Shown here: positions 1-7,744 of the stretch, one piece after another
How positions within the stretch are numbered: the stretch's first letter is position 1
How the letters are laid out: every line of letters begins with the position of its first letter
DNA from: Nocardioides sp. Soil774
GTDB taxonomy: Bacteria > Actinomycetota > Actinomycetes > Propionibacteriales > Nocardioidaceae
Assembly: GCF_001428125.1 (NCBI RefSeq)
Contig: NZ_LMSM01000005.1
Span: forward strand, 67,701-131,700
Length of the DNA stretch: 64,000 nucleotides
Reading direction: 5' to 3'
The notes under the pieces: generated by a model
What the model was told of the DNA's origin: nothing
The model's input: only the letters and a program-made list of their open reading frames with translations
Databases searched by the model: none
Made by a program: the position numbers and the translations under genes

Positions 1-150
1 GCCGTCCTCGGGGTAGTCGCAGGTCGTGGTCTTGCCCGCGGCCGGGGTCTGCGACGTGTCGGCCGCGGTGTCGGTGTCGGCCTCGTTGCCGCAACCGGCG
101 AGGAGGAGCACGGACAGGCAGGCCAGGACGGCGGCGGGTCGCTTCAGCAT
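1..150 (-). CDS. Secreted lipoprotein, N-terminal fragment (window edge)
   Basis: The first 50 residues of a minus-strand gene are visible; the rest lies left of the window. They form a lipoprotein signal: MLKR, a hydrophobic stretch, then the lipobox LLAGC with the lipidated Cys at residue 20. A Thr/Ala/Asp-rich linker follows, and then the start of a domain (TTTCDYPEDG). The protein should be anchored on the outer face of the membrane. The CDYPEDG-like entry resembles actinobacterial cyclophilin-type peptidyl-prolyl isomerase lipoproteins, but too little is visible to assign a function. Confidence 0.6.
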   Translation of the reverse strand, partial: MLKRPAAVLACLSVLLLAGCGNEADTDTAADTSQTPAAGKTTTCDYPEDG

Positions 151-175
151 GGCGCCGATGGTAGCCAGCGCCGGT

Positions 176-1015
176 TCACATCTCCTCGTGGGTGTCGGGG
201 TCGCCGCCGAACAGCCGGCCGTCGTCCTCGCCGAGCGCGGTGATCGCGGCCACCTCGTCGTCGGTGAGCTCGAAGCCGAAGACGTCGAGGTTCTGTGCCT
301 GGCGGGCCGGGTCGGCCGACTTGGGGATCGGCAGCGAGCCGAGCTGCACGTGCCAGCGCAGGATGACCTGGCCGGGGGAGACGCCGTGGGCGCTCGCCGC
401 CGCTGTCACCGCCTCCTCCTCGAGCGGCGCCCGGCGCTTGCCCATCGGGCTCCAGGCCTCGGTGCGGATGCCGAGGCGCTCGTGGACCTCGCGCAGCTCG
501 GCCTGGGGGAACCGGGGGTGCATCTCGACCTGGTTGACCGCCGGCGTGACACCGGTGTCGTCGATGATGCGCTGGAGGTGCGTCGGCGTGAAGTTCGAGA
601 CGCCGATGGAGCGGACGAGGCCGTCCTTCTGCAGCTGCACGAGCGCGCGCCACGCCTCGACGTACGTGCCCTGGCTCGGGTTGGGCCAGTGGATGAGGTG
701 CAGGTCGGTGTGCTCGACCCCGAGGCGCTCGAGGGAGCCGCGGACCGACGCGATCGCGTCGTCGTAGGCGTGGTGCCGCCCGGGGATCTTGCTCGCGATG
801 AGCACCTCGTCGCGGGGAAGTCCCGAACGCCGCACGGCCTCCCCGACCTCGAACTCGTTGTCGTAGTTCACCGCGGTGTCGAGCAGCCGGTAGCCCGCCT
901 CGAGCGCCCCCACCATGGCGCGGATGCCGGCCTCGCCGCGCAGGGGATAGGTGCCGAAGCCGATGGCGGGCAGGGTCGTGCCGTCGTTGAGCGCGTACGT
1001 CGGGATCTGGGCCAT
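176..1015 (-). CDS. Aldo/keto reductase
   Basis: A 279-residue NADPH-dependent aldo/keto reductase of the 2,5-diketo-gluconate reductase-like group, reducing carbonyl substrates in the cytosol. The catalytic tetrad is visible: Asp46 and Tyr51 in LLDTAVNYDNE, Lys76 in IASKIPG and His109 in LHLIHWPNP. The SIGVSNF and LPIPKS motifs of the barrel and cofactor site are also present. Length is normal for the family. The ATG start is followed directly by the expected first strand. It is divergent from the arsR operon across about 80 bases. The physiological substrate cannot be read from sequence. Confidence 0.93.
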   Translation of the reverse strand: MAQIPTYALNDGTTLPAIGFGTYPLRGEAGIRAMVGALEAGYRLLDTAVNYDNEFEVGEAVRRSGLPRDEVLIASKIPGRHHAYDDAIASVRGSLERLGVEHTDLHLIHWPNPSQGTYVEAWRALVQLQKDGLVRSIGVSNFTPTHLQRIIDDTGVTPAVNQVEMHPRFPQAELREVHERLGIRTEAWSPMGKRRAPLEEEAVTAAASAHGVSPGQVILRWHVQLGSLPIPKSADPARQAQNLDVFGFELTDDEVAAITALGEDDGRLFGGDPDTHEEM

Positions 1016-1059
1016 GGGGCCAACCTAGGCGACGGCCGGAGACTGCGGCCAACGTACCC

Positions 1060-1088
1060 TTGCGGATACGTAACCGATCAGGTACATT
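1060..1088 (+). promoter_or_regulatory. Probable promoter of arsR operon, leaderless transcript
   Basis: A -35-like TTGCGG (1060-1065) and a -10-like TACATT (1083-1088) are separated by exactly 17 bases. The arsR ATG at 1096 begins 8 bases after the -10 box, so transcription would start at or next to the start codon. That is the arrangement of leaderless actinobacterial mRNAs. The segment lies in the divergent spacer with the aldo/keto reductase gene and could also hold the ArsR operator. Confidence 0.45.
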
Positions 1089-1095
1089 CGGAGTC

Positions 1096-1413
1096 ATGGA
1101 CGCGGTGCTGCAGGCGATCGGCGACGAGAACCGTCGCACGATGCTCGAGATCCTGCGCGACCACCCGGCCACCGTCACCGAGCTCGCCGACGCCCTGCCG
1201 ATCGCGCGGCCCGGCGTCTCGCGGCACCTGCGGGTGCTGCGCGAGGCGGGACTGGTGACGGTGGAGCAGGAGGCGCAACGCCGCATCTACAGCCTCCGGC
1301 CGGAGGCGCTCGTCGAGGTCGACGAGTGGCTGGAGGCCTACCGGGGCCTCTGGCAGCAGCGCCTCGACGCGCTGCACACCGAGATCGCACGGGGGAAGAG
1401 GGATCAGGCATGA
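1096..1413 (+). CDS. ArsR-family transcriptional regulator
   Basis: A 105-residue winged-helix repressor. It contains IGDENRRTMLEIL (helix 1), VTELADALPIARPGVSRHL (helix-turn-helix) and the wing REAGLVTVEQEAQRRIYSL. It lacks the Cys-rich metal site of true ArsR/SmtB sensors, so a metal ligand is unlikely. The start was placed at ATG 1096 rather than 1060 because domain homology begins at MDAVLQAIGDE and a promoter overlaps the upstream stretch. Its stop overlaps the next start (ATGA). Pairing with an AHSA1/SRPBCC gene is a recurrent arrangement in which the regulator controls its own operon. Confidence 0.92.
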   Translation: MDAVLQAIGDENRRTMLEILRDHPATVTELADALPIARPGVSRHLRVLREAGLVTVEQEAQRRIYSLRPEALVEVDEWLEAYRGLWQQRLDALHTEIARGKRDQA

Positions 1414-1946
1414 GGATCAACGCGACGATGCGGGCGCTCGACCAGGACAGGGGAGTCGTGCGCGTCGAGGACGTGTACGACACCTCCATCGAGGACCTCT
1501 GGCAGGCGTGCACCTCAACCGAGCGGCTGGCCCGCTGGATCGCCGAGGTCACGGGAGACCTCCGGCTGGGCGGCGAGGTCCACGCGGTCTTCACGAGCAC
1601 GTGGAGCGGGCAGGCGCGCATCGACTCCTGCGACGCGCCGTCCCACCTGCTCGTGACCATGGAGCCGGGCGCGGATGACGAGACGCAGGTCGAGGCCTGG
1701 CTCACCGCGGAGGGGTCGCGCACCAGGCTGGTCGTCGAGGAGCGCGGCCTTCCTGTCGGCGCGCTGCCGGCGCACGGAGCCGGGTGGCAGGCACACCTCG
1801 AGGACCTGGGGCGCTCGTTGGTCCACGCCGGCCCGGTGCACGAGGACGGCTGGTCGGAGCACGCGCCCGCGGTTGCGTGGCGCGAGCGCTGGTCCGAGCT
1901 GACCGCGGCGTACCAGGATGCCCACGAGTCCACGACGCCGTCGTGA
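1410..1946 (+). CDS. SRPBCC (AHSA1-type) domain protein
   Basis: A 178-residue START-like ligand-binding domain protein. The opening signature is visible: RVEDVYDTSIEDLWQACTS, then WIAEVTGDLRLGGEV. The C-terminal helix carries WRERWSELTAAYQ. Members fold as a helix-grip cavity that holds small hydrophobic ligands; no enzyme activity is assignable. Translation is coupled to arsR through an ATGA overlap and to the following kinase through a GTGA overlap, so the three are one transcript. It may be the stress or ligand effector of the ArsR switch, which is inference. Confidence 0.88.
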   Translation: MRINATMRALDQDRGVVRVEDVYDTSIEDLWQACTSTERLARWIAEVTGDLRLGGEVHAVFTSTWSGQARIDSCDAPSHLLVTMEPGADDETQVEAWLTAEGSRTRLVVEERGLPVGALPAHGAGWQAHLEDLGRSLVHAGPVHEDGWSEHAPAVAWRERWSELTAAYQDAHESTTPS

Positions 1947-2803
1947 CGAGGTCCCCGCGTGTGCTCGTGGTCGGTCCGGCGAGCGCCAACGAGATCATCC
2001 ACCTCGCCGCGTTGCCGCCACCGCAGTCCGGGACCCACTTCGCCGAGCGGGCGTGGAGCACCCTGGGCGGCACGTCGGCGGGCAAGGCGCTGAACCTCGT
2101 CTCGCTCGGGGCCGAGGTGACGCTGCTGACCGTGCTGGGCGCCGACCGTACGGGCGCCCGGGTGCGCGACAGCCTGACCGCGGCGGGCGTCCGGGTCGTC
2201 TCCCGCCCGAGCCGGAGCGGTGCGTGCGAGCGTCACGTCAACCTGATGACCGACGCAGGGGAGCGCGTCTCCATCTACACGCACCTCCCGGAGCCGCTCG
2301 AGCCGTGGCGCCGCTCCGACGCCGAGCAGCACCTGTCCGCGGCCGACGTGGTGGTGACGGACCTGTCCGACCACGCACGATCCTGGGTCGGGTGGGGCCA
2401 GGAGGCCGGTGTGCCGGTCTGGGCGGACCTCCACGACTACGACGGCGTCAGCGCGTTCCATGCCGACTTCACCCGCGCCGACCACCTGCAGCTGTCGTCC
2501 GTGCGGATGCCGGACTGGCGCGGGTGGGCCACCAGGGCAGCCGAGCGCGGCGCGAGCGTGGTGGTGACGCACGGTGCCGACGGCTCGTCGGCCGTCGACG
2601 CCGACGGCCGGTGGACCGACGTCGCTGGTGAGCCCGTCGACGTCGTGGACACCAACGGCGCCGGAGACGCGTTCTTCGCCGGCTTCCTGGTGGCGCGGCT
2701 GGCAGGTGGCGACCTGACGGCGAGCCTCGAGGCTGGCGCGCGGCAGGCGGCGGTGTGCCTGGGCGGGCCCCACCTCGCGGGACGGGTCGGGGAGCTGTTC
2801 TAG
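1943..2803 (+). CDS. PfkB-family sugar kinase
   Basis: A 286-residue ribokinase/PfkB-type kinase. It has the N-terminal GGTSAGKALNLVSLGAEV substrate-binding segment and the C-terminal DTNGAGDAFFAGF signature with the GAGD anion hole and catalytic Asp. It would phosphorylate a sugar, nucleoside or similar alcohol using ATP. The GTG start at 1943 overlaps the preceding stop, giving a coherent first strand (RVLVVGPASANE); longer in-frame starts would lie inside the SRPBCC gene. The substrate cannot be named. Why it sits with an ArsR/SRPBCC pair is unclear. Confidence 0.88.
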   Translation: MTRSPRVLVVGPASANEIIHLAALPPPQSGTHFAERAWSTLGGTSAGKALNLVSLGAEVTLLTVLGADRTGARVRDSLTAAGVRVVSRPSRSGACERHVNLMTDAGERVSIYTHLPEPLEPWRRSDAEQHLSAADVVVTDLSDHARSWVGWGQEAGVPVWADLHDYDGVSAFHADFTRADHLQLSSVRMPDWRGWATRAAERGASVVVTHGADGSSAVDADGRWTDVAGEPVDVVDTNGAGDAFFAGFLVARLAGGDLTASLEAGARQAAVCLGGPHLAGRVGELF

Positions 2804-2822
2804 CGTCCTGCGCCTGCGCTAT

Positions 2823-3246
2823 CTGACATAATGTCAATTATCGGCGTTGCGTTCACGCTCGCGAGAGGGGTCAGCACGCTCAGCCTGTTCCTTCGTCAGG
2901 TGCAGCAGCCACTGCGTGCCACCGGTGTGGATCAGGGCGAACCGTCGTGGGCCGCGCCGGCCGTGCAGCGTGAACACCAGACGTCGCTCGTCGCGGTCGT
3001 GCTCCTGCCAGGTGCCGGCATCGGCGATCGACTTGTGCTCGTCCTCGAAGTCGACGTGGTCGAGCCCGTGGTCGTCGACGGCGATGGCGAGCCGGTCGTG
3101 CGTCGGGTCGTCGGGCAGGCCCTTGGGCACCGCCCAGCTGCGCAGCACGCCGTCCTCCTCGAGCCGGAGGTCGAAGTGCGGGCTCGGTCGGCGGTGGTCG
3201 TGCAGGACGAACCGCGGTGCGTCCGTCATCGTCAGGCTGACATAAT
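2823..3246. repeat. 10-bp direct repeats flanking the phosphoesterase gene
   Basis: CTGACATAAT occurs at 2823-2832 and again at 3237-3246, bracketing the LigD-type phosphoesterase gene almost exactly. The copies are AT-rich in a GC-rich setting. The left copy is also part of a 13-base palindrome (TGACATAATGTCA, 2824-2836) that covers the gene's stop codon. The right copy lies in the last codons of the thioesterase gene. It could be a duplicated target site or a coincidence. Confidence 0.4.
2834..3229 (-). CDS. Free-standing LigD-type 3'-phosphoesterase domain protein
   Basis: A 131-residue protein consisting only of the DNA-ligase-D phosphoesterase (PE) domain. The hallmark segment is FVLHDHRRPSPHFDLRLEED with the metal-binding His/Asp residues, followed by SWAVPKGLP and the HVDFEDEH strand. 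In LigD this domain trims 3'-phosphate or ribonucleotide ends during non-homologous end joining. Here no ligase or polymerase domain adjoins it, and no Ku gene is in the window. It lies just downstream of the thioesterase gene on the same strand, with two bases between them. Role in end clean-up is inferred from the family. Confidence 0.87.
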   Translation of the reverse strand: MTDAPRFVLHDHRRPSPHFDLRLEEDGVLRSWAVPKGLPDDPTHDRLAIAVDDHGLDHVDFEDEHKSIADAGTWQEHDRDERRLVFTLHGRRGPRRFALIHTGGTQWLLHLTKEQAERADPSRERERNADN

Positions 3247-3699
3247 CCGCAGCTGGTAGGTCCCGATCGCGGTCGAGACGACCTCGCCGTGGGCGTCGGT
3301 GAGCCTCGCCTCGAGCACGAACTCGGCCTTGCCCGTCGCCAGTGCGTCACGACGGATCCTGGTGACCTCGGCGTCCGGCAGCGACGCCTCTGCGCGTACG
3401 ACGCCCACCGCGGGCCGCCGGAACCGGATCGTCGACTCCTTGACGATCGGCACGCAGCCGTCGAGCTCGCCGCCCGGCTCGAGGTCGAAGGTGGCCAGGC
3501 ACAGCACGCCGCCGAGCATCTCCGCGACGCTGAACAGCGAGCCGGCATAGGTCACGCCGAAGTGGTTGACGTTGGGCTCCGGCGGCAGCTCCGCGGCCGC
3601 GAAGCCAGGTCGTACGTCGACGAGGCGGACGCCCATCGCCTGCAGGATCGGGACCGACCCCACGGCCTGCGCTGCCTCCACCCTCAACGTATAGGCCAT
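3232..3699 (-). CDS. Hotdog-fold thioesterase-like protein (DUF4442 type)
   Basis: A 155-residue protein resembling the YiiD-C/DUF4442 thioesterase-like family. It shows the hotdog segment NHFGVTYAGSLFSVAEMLGG and later strands IRFRRPAVGVVRAEASL and AEFVLEARLTDAHGEVV. Such proteins act on acyl-CoA or related thioesters, but members are mostly untested and the catalytic residue is not certain here. ATG 3699 was chosen because the domain begins there and the helR regulatory site lies directly upstream. The gene runs divergently from helR and may share its control region. Confidence 0.75.
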   Translation of the reverse strand: MAYTLRVEAAQAVGSVPILQAMGVRLVDVRPGFAAAELPPEPNVNHFGVTYAGSLFSVAEMLGGVLCLATFDLEPGGELDGCVPIVKESTIRFRRPAVGVVRAEASLPDAEVTRIRRDALATGKAEFVLEARLTDAHGEVVSTAIGTYQLRIMSA

Positions 3700-3702
3700 C
3701 GG

Positions 3703-3721
3703 GGGGCTTGCCGCAAGACCC
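3703..3721 (+). promoter_or_regulatory. Rifamycin-associated element (RAE)-like site
   Basis: The 19 bases GGGGCTTGCCGCAAGACCC match the RAE consensus as I remember it (GGGGCTTGCGGCAAGGCCC) at 17 of 19 positions. The site is nearly palindromic and its complement also matches at 17. It ends 24 bases before the helR start codon, between helR and the divergent thioesterase gene. In other actinomycetes this element precedes rifamycin-inactivating enzymes and helR and mediates rifamycin induction. Confidence 0.75.
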
Positions 3722-3745
3722 CGTCGCGGTCCCACACTGCAGGGC

Positions 3746-5938
3746 GTGACGCCGCCCGACACCGCTCCGTTCGACCTTCCCGAGGCCCTTGCCGCCAAGA
3801 CCGACCCCGCCCTCATCGACCGTGACCGCGCGCACTTCCGCACGATCGCCACCAGCCTCGAGCACGCGATCACCGAGCTGGAGACGATGCTCGCCGAGAC
3901 GCGGCGCGCACCCGCGCGCCACGGCACCGCAGCCCTCGAGCGCGACCAGGAGGTGCACCGCCTCAGCGCCCGGCTGCGCACGCTGCGCCGCTACGACCTC
4001 GACCTGTGCCTGGGCCGGATCGTGCCCGCCGGCCGGGACGGTGAGCAGGGTGAGGCGACGTACGTCGGACGTCTCGGGCTCGCCGGCGCCGACGGCTCCC
4101 GGCTGCTCGTCGACTGGCGCTCCCCTGCCGCCGAGCCGTTCTTCGCCGCGACGCACGCGCAGCCCCACGGACTGGTGAGCCGGCGTCGCTACCGCTGGGT
4201 CGGCGGGCGGACCGTGGACTACTGGGACGAAGCCTTCACCGACGAGGGCCTCGCGCACACCGCCGCCCTCGACGACCAGTCGGCCTTCATCGCCACGCTC
4301 GGAGCGAGCCGTACGCCGCGGATGCGCGACGTGCTGGGCACCATCCAAGCCGACCAGGACGCGATCGTGCGCGCCGGATCGAGTGGCGCGCTCGTCGTCC
4401 ACGGCGGGCCGGGCACCGGCAAGACGGTGGTCGCGCTGCACCGCACGGCCTACCTGCTCTACGCCGACCCGCGGCTCGGGCACCGGCGTGGCGGGGTGCT
4501 GTTCGTCGGGCCGCACCAGCCCTACCTCGCCTACGTCGGCGACGTCCTGCCGAGCCTCGGCGAGGAGGGCGTGCTGACCTGCACGGTGCGCGACCTGGTG
4601 CCCGAGGCCCCGAGCGCGCGACCCGAGCCGGACGCGCGCGTCGCAGCGCTGAAGGCCGACGCGCGCATGGTCGCTGCGATCGAGCCCGCCGTCGCGCTCT
4701 ACGAGGAGCCGCCCACGGAGCCGCTGCTCGTCGAGACGCCGTGGGGTGACGTCCTGCTCACTGCCGGCGAGTGGGCCGAGGCCTTCGACTCCCCCGACCC
4801 CGGCACGCCCCACAACCTCGCGCGCGACGACGTGTGGGACGAGGTCGTGTCGATCCTCGCCGACAAGCTCCGCTCCGACGAGCTGGGCTCCGACGGGCTC
4901 TCCGGTGACGACGCCCGTCGGGTGCTCGGACGCCACGGCGGGCTGCGCGAGGCCTTCGACCGGGCATGGCCGCTGATCGAGCACACCGACCTGGTCGGCG
5001 ACCTCTGGACGGTGCCGGCCTACCTCCGGCACTGCGCGCCCTGGCTCTCGCCCGACGAGGTGCAGGCCTTGCGGCGGAACGACCCGGAGGCGTGGACCCA
5101 CGCCGACCTGCCGCTGCTCGATGCCGCTCGGCTGCGGCTCGGTGATCCCGAGGCCTCGCGCAGGCGACGGCGTACGGCGGCCGCCGAGGCCCGCGAGCGG
5201 ACGCGCATGGGTGAGGTGATCGACGACCTGCGCACGACCGCGCGCGAGACCGGCGCCGATGCGCTCGGCGACGGCCTGGTCTCGATGCTCGTGCACGACG
5301 ACCTCCGCACCGCACTGGTCGACGACGGCGCGCTGCCCACGACCGGCATCGACCGGCTCGCCGGGCCGTTCGCGCACGTCGTGGTCGACGAGGCGCAGGA
5401 GCTCACCGACGCCGAGTGGCTCATGCTGCTGCGACGCTGCCCCTCCCGGAGCCTCACCATCGTCGGCGACCCGGCGCAGGCCCGTCACGGGTTCACCGAC
5501 ACGTGGCCCGAGCGGCTCGCGAGAGTGGGGCTGACCGACGTCTCGGTCATGCGACTGGGCATCAACTACCGCACGCCCGTGGAGGTGATGGACGCCGCCG
5601 AGCCGGTCATCCGGGAGGTCCTCCCCCACGCCAACGTGCCGACGTCCGTGCGCGAGAGCGGGATCCCCGTCGAGCACGCCCCTGCGGCTGAGCGGGACCG
5701 GGTCCTCGCCGAGTGGACGGCCGCCCACGCCGACGGCACCGCGGTGGTCATCGGCGACCCGACCTGGGCCGGCACCGAGCGCGTGCGCTCCCTCTCCCCC
5801 GAGCTCGCCAAGGGCCTGGAGTTCGACCTGGTCGTGCTGGTCGACCCGCACCGCTTCGGCGACGGGATCACCGGTGCGGTGGACCGCTACGTCGCGATGA
5901 CGCGCGCCACCCAGCGGCTCGTGGTGCTCACGAGCTGA
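3746..5938 (+). CDS. helR: HelR, RNA polymerase-displacing ATPase (rifamycin tolerance)
   Basis: A 730-residue UvrD/HelD-like superfamily 1 ATPase without nucleic-acid helicase function in characterised relatives. An N-terminal helical arm (about residues 20-90) corresponds to the part that enters the RNA polymerase secondary channel. Walker A is GGPGTGKT near residue 220; Walker B is VVVDEAQELTDAEW near 545. The C-terminal UvrD-like motifs include GINYRTPVE and KGLEFDLVVLVD. HelR removes stalled or rifamycin-bound polymerase from DNA and dissociates the drug. The GTG start is preceded by AGGG at close spacing. The RAE-like site upstream supports HelR over a generic HelD paralogue. Confidence 0.88.
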   Translation: MTPPDTAPFDLPEALAAKTDPALIDRDRAHFRTIATSLEHAITELETMLAETRRAPARHGTAALERDQEVHRLSARLRTLRRYDLDLCLGRIVPAGRDGEQGEATYVGRLGLAGADGSRLLVDWRSPAAEPFFAATHAQPHGLVSRRRYRWVGGRTVDYWDEAFTDEGLAHTAALDDQSAFIATLGASRTPRMRDVLGTIQADQDAIVRAGSSGALVVHGGPGTGKTVVALHRTAYLLYADPRLGHRRGGVLFVGPHQPYLAYVGDVLPSLGEEGVLTCTVRDLVPEAPSARPEPDARVAALKADARMVAAIEPAVALYEEPPTEPLLVETPWGDVLLTAGEWAEAFDSPDPGTPHNLARDDVWDEVVSILADKLRSDELGSDGLSGDDARRVLGRHGGLREAFDRAWPLIEHTDLVGDLWTVPAYLRHCAPWLSPDEVQALRRNDPEAWTHADLPLLDAARLRLGDPEASRRRRRTAAAEARERTRMGEVIDDLRTTARETGADALGDGLVSMLVHDDLRTALVDDGALPTTGIDRLAGPFAHVVVDEAQELTDAEWLMLLRRCPSRSLTIVGDPAQARHGFTDTWPERLARVGLTDVSVMRLGINYRTPVEVMDAAEPVIREVLPHANVPTSVRESGIPVEHAPAAERDRVLAEWTAAHADGTAVVIGDPTWAGTERVRSLSPELAKGLEFDLVVLVDPHRFGDGITGAVDRYVAMTRATQRLVVLTS

Positions 5939-5955
5939 GCCTCACGCGCCGCGCC

Positions 5956-6858
5956 TCACCTGCCGAGCGTCGCGCGCAGCGCGGTGATGTCCTCAGGGCC
6001 GACGCGGCAGCACCCGCCGACGAGCCTTGCGCCGGACACCACCCAGGCGGAGACGTCGTCGGCGGTGAACGCCGAGCGGCCCTCCCACTCGCGGGTCACG
6101 GCGTTCCAGCCCTGACCGGAGTTGGGGTAGACCACGACCGGGGCGTGGGCGCCGGCGACCTGGACCGCGTCGCGGGCATCGAGCGGGGTCGTGCAGTTGA
6201 CGCCGACGGCGACGACCTCTGCGACGTCGGCCGCCATCGCGTACGCCTCCTCGAGCGGCTCGCCCGCGCGCGTGCGTCCGTCGGCGGCGGACAGCGACAG
6301 CCACGCCGGCACGCCCGTGCCGTCGAGCTCGGCGAGCACCGCCTCGACCTCGGACAGGCAGGGCACCGTCTCGATCGCCAGCACGTCGGCTCCCTCGCCC
6401 ACCGTCGAGGCCAGCACGTCGAGACGCGGTCGGTGGAACTCGCGCAGGCCGACGACATCGAGGTCGTAGTCGCCGCGGTACTCGGAGCCGTCGGCCAGCA
6501 CGGCGCCGTAGGGCCCGACGGACGCCGCCACCCATCCCCCGGGCGCCACCTCGTCACGGGCCGACGCGGCCAGCGCCACGCTGCGGCGCAGCAGGCGCTC
6601 GACCTCCGCGTGGTCGACGCCCTCGGCGCCGAAGCCCTCGAAGGACACCTGGTAGGACGCGGTCGTCGCCACCTCGGCGCCGGCCCCGAAGAACTCGCGG
6701 TGCGCCGCCTCGATCGCGGCGGGGTCGTCGCGGAGCAGGCGCGCGGACCACAGGTGCGAGGAGAGGTCGTGGCCGTGCCTCTCGAGGAGCGTCGCGAGCC
6801 CGCCGTCGAGGACGACGGGGCGCTCCTGGATGGTCTCGCGGAGGGTGGGGCGGCTCAT
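5956..6858 (-). CDS. mmuM: Homocysteine S-methyltransferase
   Basis: A 300-residue zinc-dependent homocysteine S-methyltransferase that makes methionine using S-methylmethionine or S-adenosylmethionine as donor. Visible features are VVLDGGLATLLERHG at the N-terminus, the first zinc Cys in VGVNCTTP and the two C-terminal zinc Cys in GARLVGGCCRVG. Length agrees with E. coli MmuM. It is convergent with helR (18 bases apart) and divergent from the DNA glycosylase gene. No neighbouring S-methylmethionine permease is seen, so the donor is uncertain. Confidence 0.9.
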   Translation of the reverse strand: MSRPTLRETIQERPVVLDGGLATLLERHGHDLSSHLWSARLLRDDPAAIEAAHREFFGAGAEVATTASYQVSFEGFGAEGVDHAEVERLLRRSVALAASARDEVAPGGWVAASVGPYGAVLADGSEYRGDYDLDVVGLREFHRPRLDVLASTVGEGADVLAIETVPCLSEVEAVLAELDGTGVPAWLSLSAADGRTRAGEPLEEAYAMAADVAEVVAVGVNCTTPLDARDAVQVAGAHAPVVVYPNSGQGWNAVTREWEGRSAFTADDVSAWVVSGARLVGGCCRVGPEDITALRATLGR

Positions 6859-6920
6859 GGGTCCATGCTCGCAGGTGGCCCCCGGGTGCCCGGCTTGGCG
6901 GGGTCGGCCACGATCGGGGC

Positions 6921-7712
6921 GTGCCAGAGGGACACACCATCCACCGCCTCGCCCGCCGCCACGCGCGCCTGCTGCAGGGCCAGCCCGTCGCGGCGGACAG
7001 TCCGCAGGGCCGCTTCGAGCACGGCGCGGGCCTGCTTCACGGGCGCGTCCTCGACGCCACCGACGCGTGGGGCAAGCACCTCTTCCACCGCTACGACGAC
7101 CTGTGGCTGCACGTGCACCTCGGGCTCTACGGCACGTTCCGCGACGGCACGCTTCCGGCTCCCCCTCCCCGCGGCGCGCTGCGGCTGCGCCTGGTGGGCG
7201 CGGGGCACTGGCTCGAGCTGCGCGGTCCGACGGCGTGCGAGGTGCTGAGCGACGCCGAGCGGCGCACCCTGCAGGCCCGGCTCGGGCCGGACCCGCTGCG
7301 CCGCAAGCCCGACGTGGAGGCGTTCGTGACGCGGGTGCTGCGCAGCCGGGCCCCGATCGCCACCCTGCTGATGGACCAGTCCGTCGTGGCGGGCGTGGGC
7401 AACGTCTATCGCGCCGAGGTGCTCTTCCGGCAGCGGCTCGACCCCTTCCGTGCGGGGCGCGAGCACGACGCCTCACAGCTGCACGTGCTCTGGGACGACC
7501 TCGTCGTGCTGCTGCGCGCGGGCGTGCGGGCCGGGCGGATCGTCACGACGCTGCCCGAGGACCGCGAGCGTCCGGCCGGGCGTCCACGGAGGGTCGACGC
7601 GCACTACGTCTACGGCCGCGCCGGACTGCCGTGCCGCGTGTGCGGCACGGCAGTCCTGGACGCGCAGCACGCGGCCCGGCGGCTCTTCTGGTGCCCCGTC
7701 TGCCAGGCCTGA
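6921..7712 (+). CDS. nei2: Fpg/Nei-family DNA glycosylase (Nei2-like)
   Basis: A 263-residue bifunctional glycosylase/AP lyase for oxidised bases. The chain starts MPEGHTIHR: Pro2 is the nucleophile after Met removal and Glu3 the catalytic acid. WGKHLFH supplies the conserved Lys. VAGVGNVYRAEVLF is the helix-two-turn-helix, and the C-terminal zinc finger is CRVCG with FWCPVCQ. The His in PEGH and the overall spacing resemble mycobacterial Nei2 rather than MutM. A GTG start at 6921 is required to place Pro next to the initiator. A long perfect hairpin lies within the zinc-finger codons. Confidence 0.92.
   Translation: MPEGHTIHRLARRHARLLQGQPVAADSPQGRFEHGAGLLHGRVLDATDAWGKHLFHRYDDLWLHVHLGLYGTFRDGTLPAPPPRGALRLRLVGAGHWLELRGPTACEVLSDAERRTLQARLGPDPLRRKPDVEAFVTRVLRSRAPIATLLMDQSVVAGVGNVYRAEVLFRQRLDPFRAGREHDASQLHVLWDDLVVLLRAGVRAGRIVTTLPEDRERPAGRPRRVDAHYVYGRAGLPCRVCGTAVLDAQHAARRLFWCPVCQA
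7623..7656. repeat. Perfect 15-bp stem-loop inside the glycosylase gene
   Basis: The 15-base arm at 7623-7637 (GGACTGCCGTGCCGC) is repeated as an exact reverse complement at 7642-7656, with a GTGT loop. It lies within the zinc-finger codons, 56 bases before the stop codon. The stem is longer and more perfect than any other coding-region hairpin noticed here and could affect transcript stability or pausing. Confidence 0.7.
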
Positions 7713-7723
7713 GCCTCCCCTGT

Positions 7724-7744
7724 GCCGGCCCCGGTCAGGCCGGC
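7724..7744. terminator. Stem-loop between convergent genes
   Basis: GCCGGCC (7724-7730) pairs with GGCCGGC (7738-7744) around a 7-base loop. It lies just past the glycosylase stop and overlaps the stop codon of the convergent zinc-ribbon gene. No T-run follows, which is usual for actinobacterial terminators. It could serve both strands. Confidence 0.4.
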
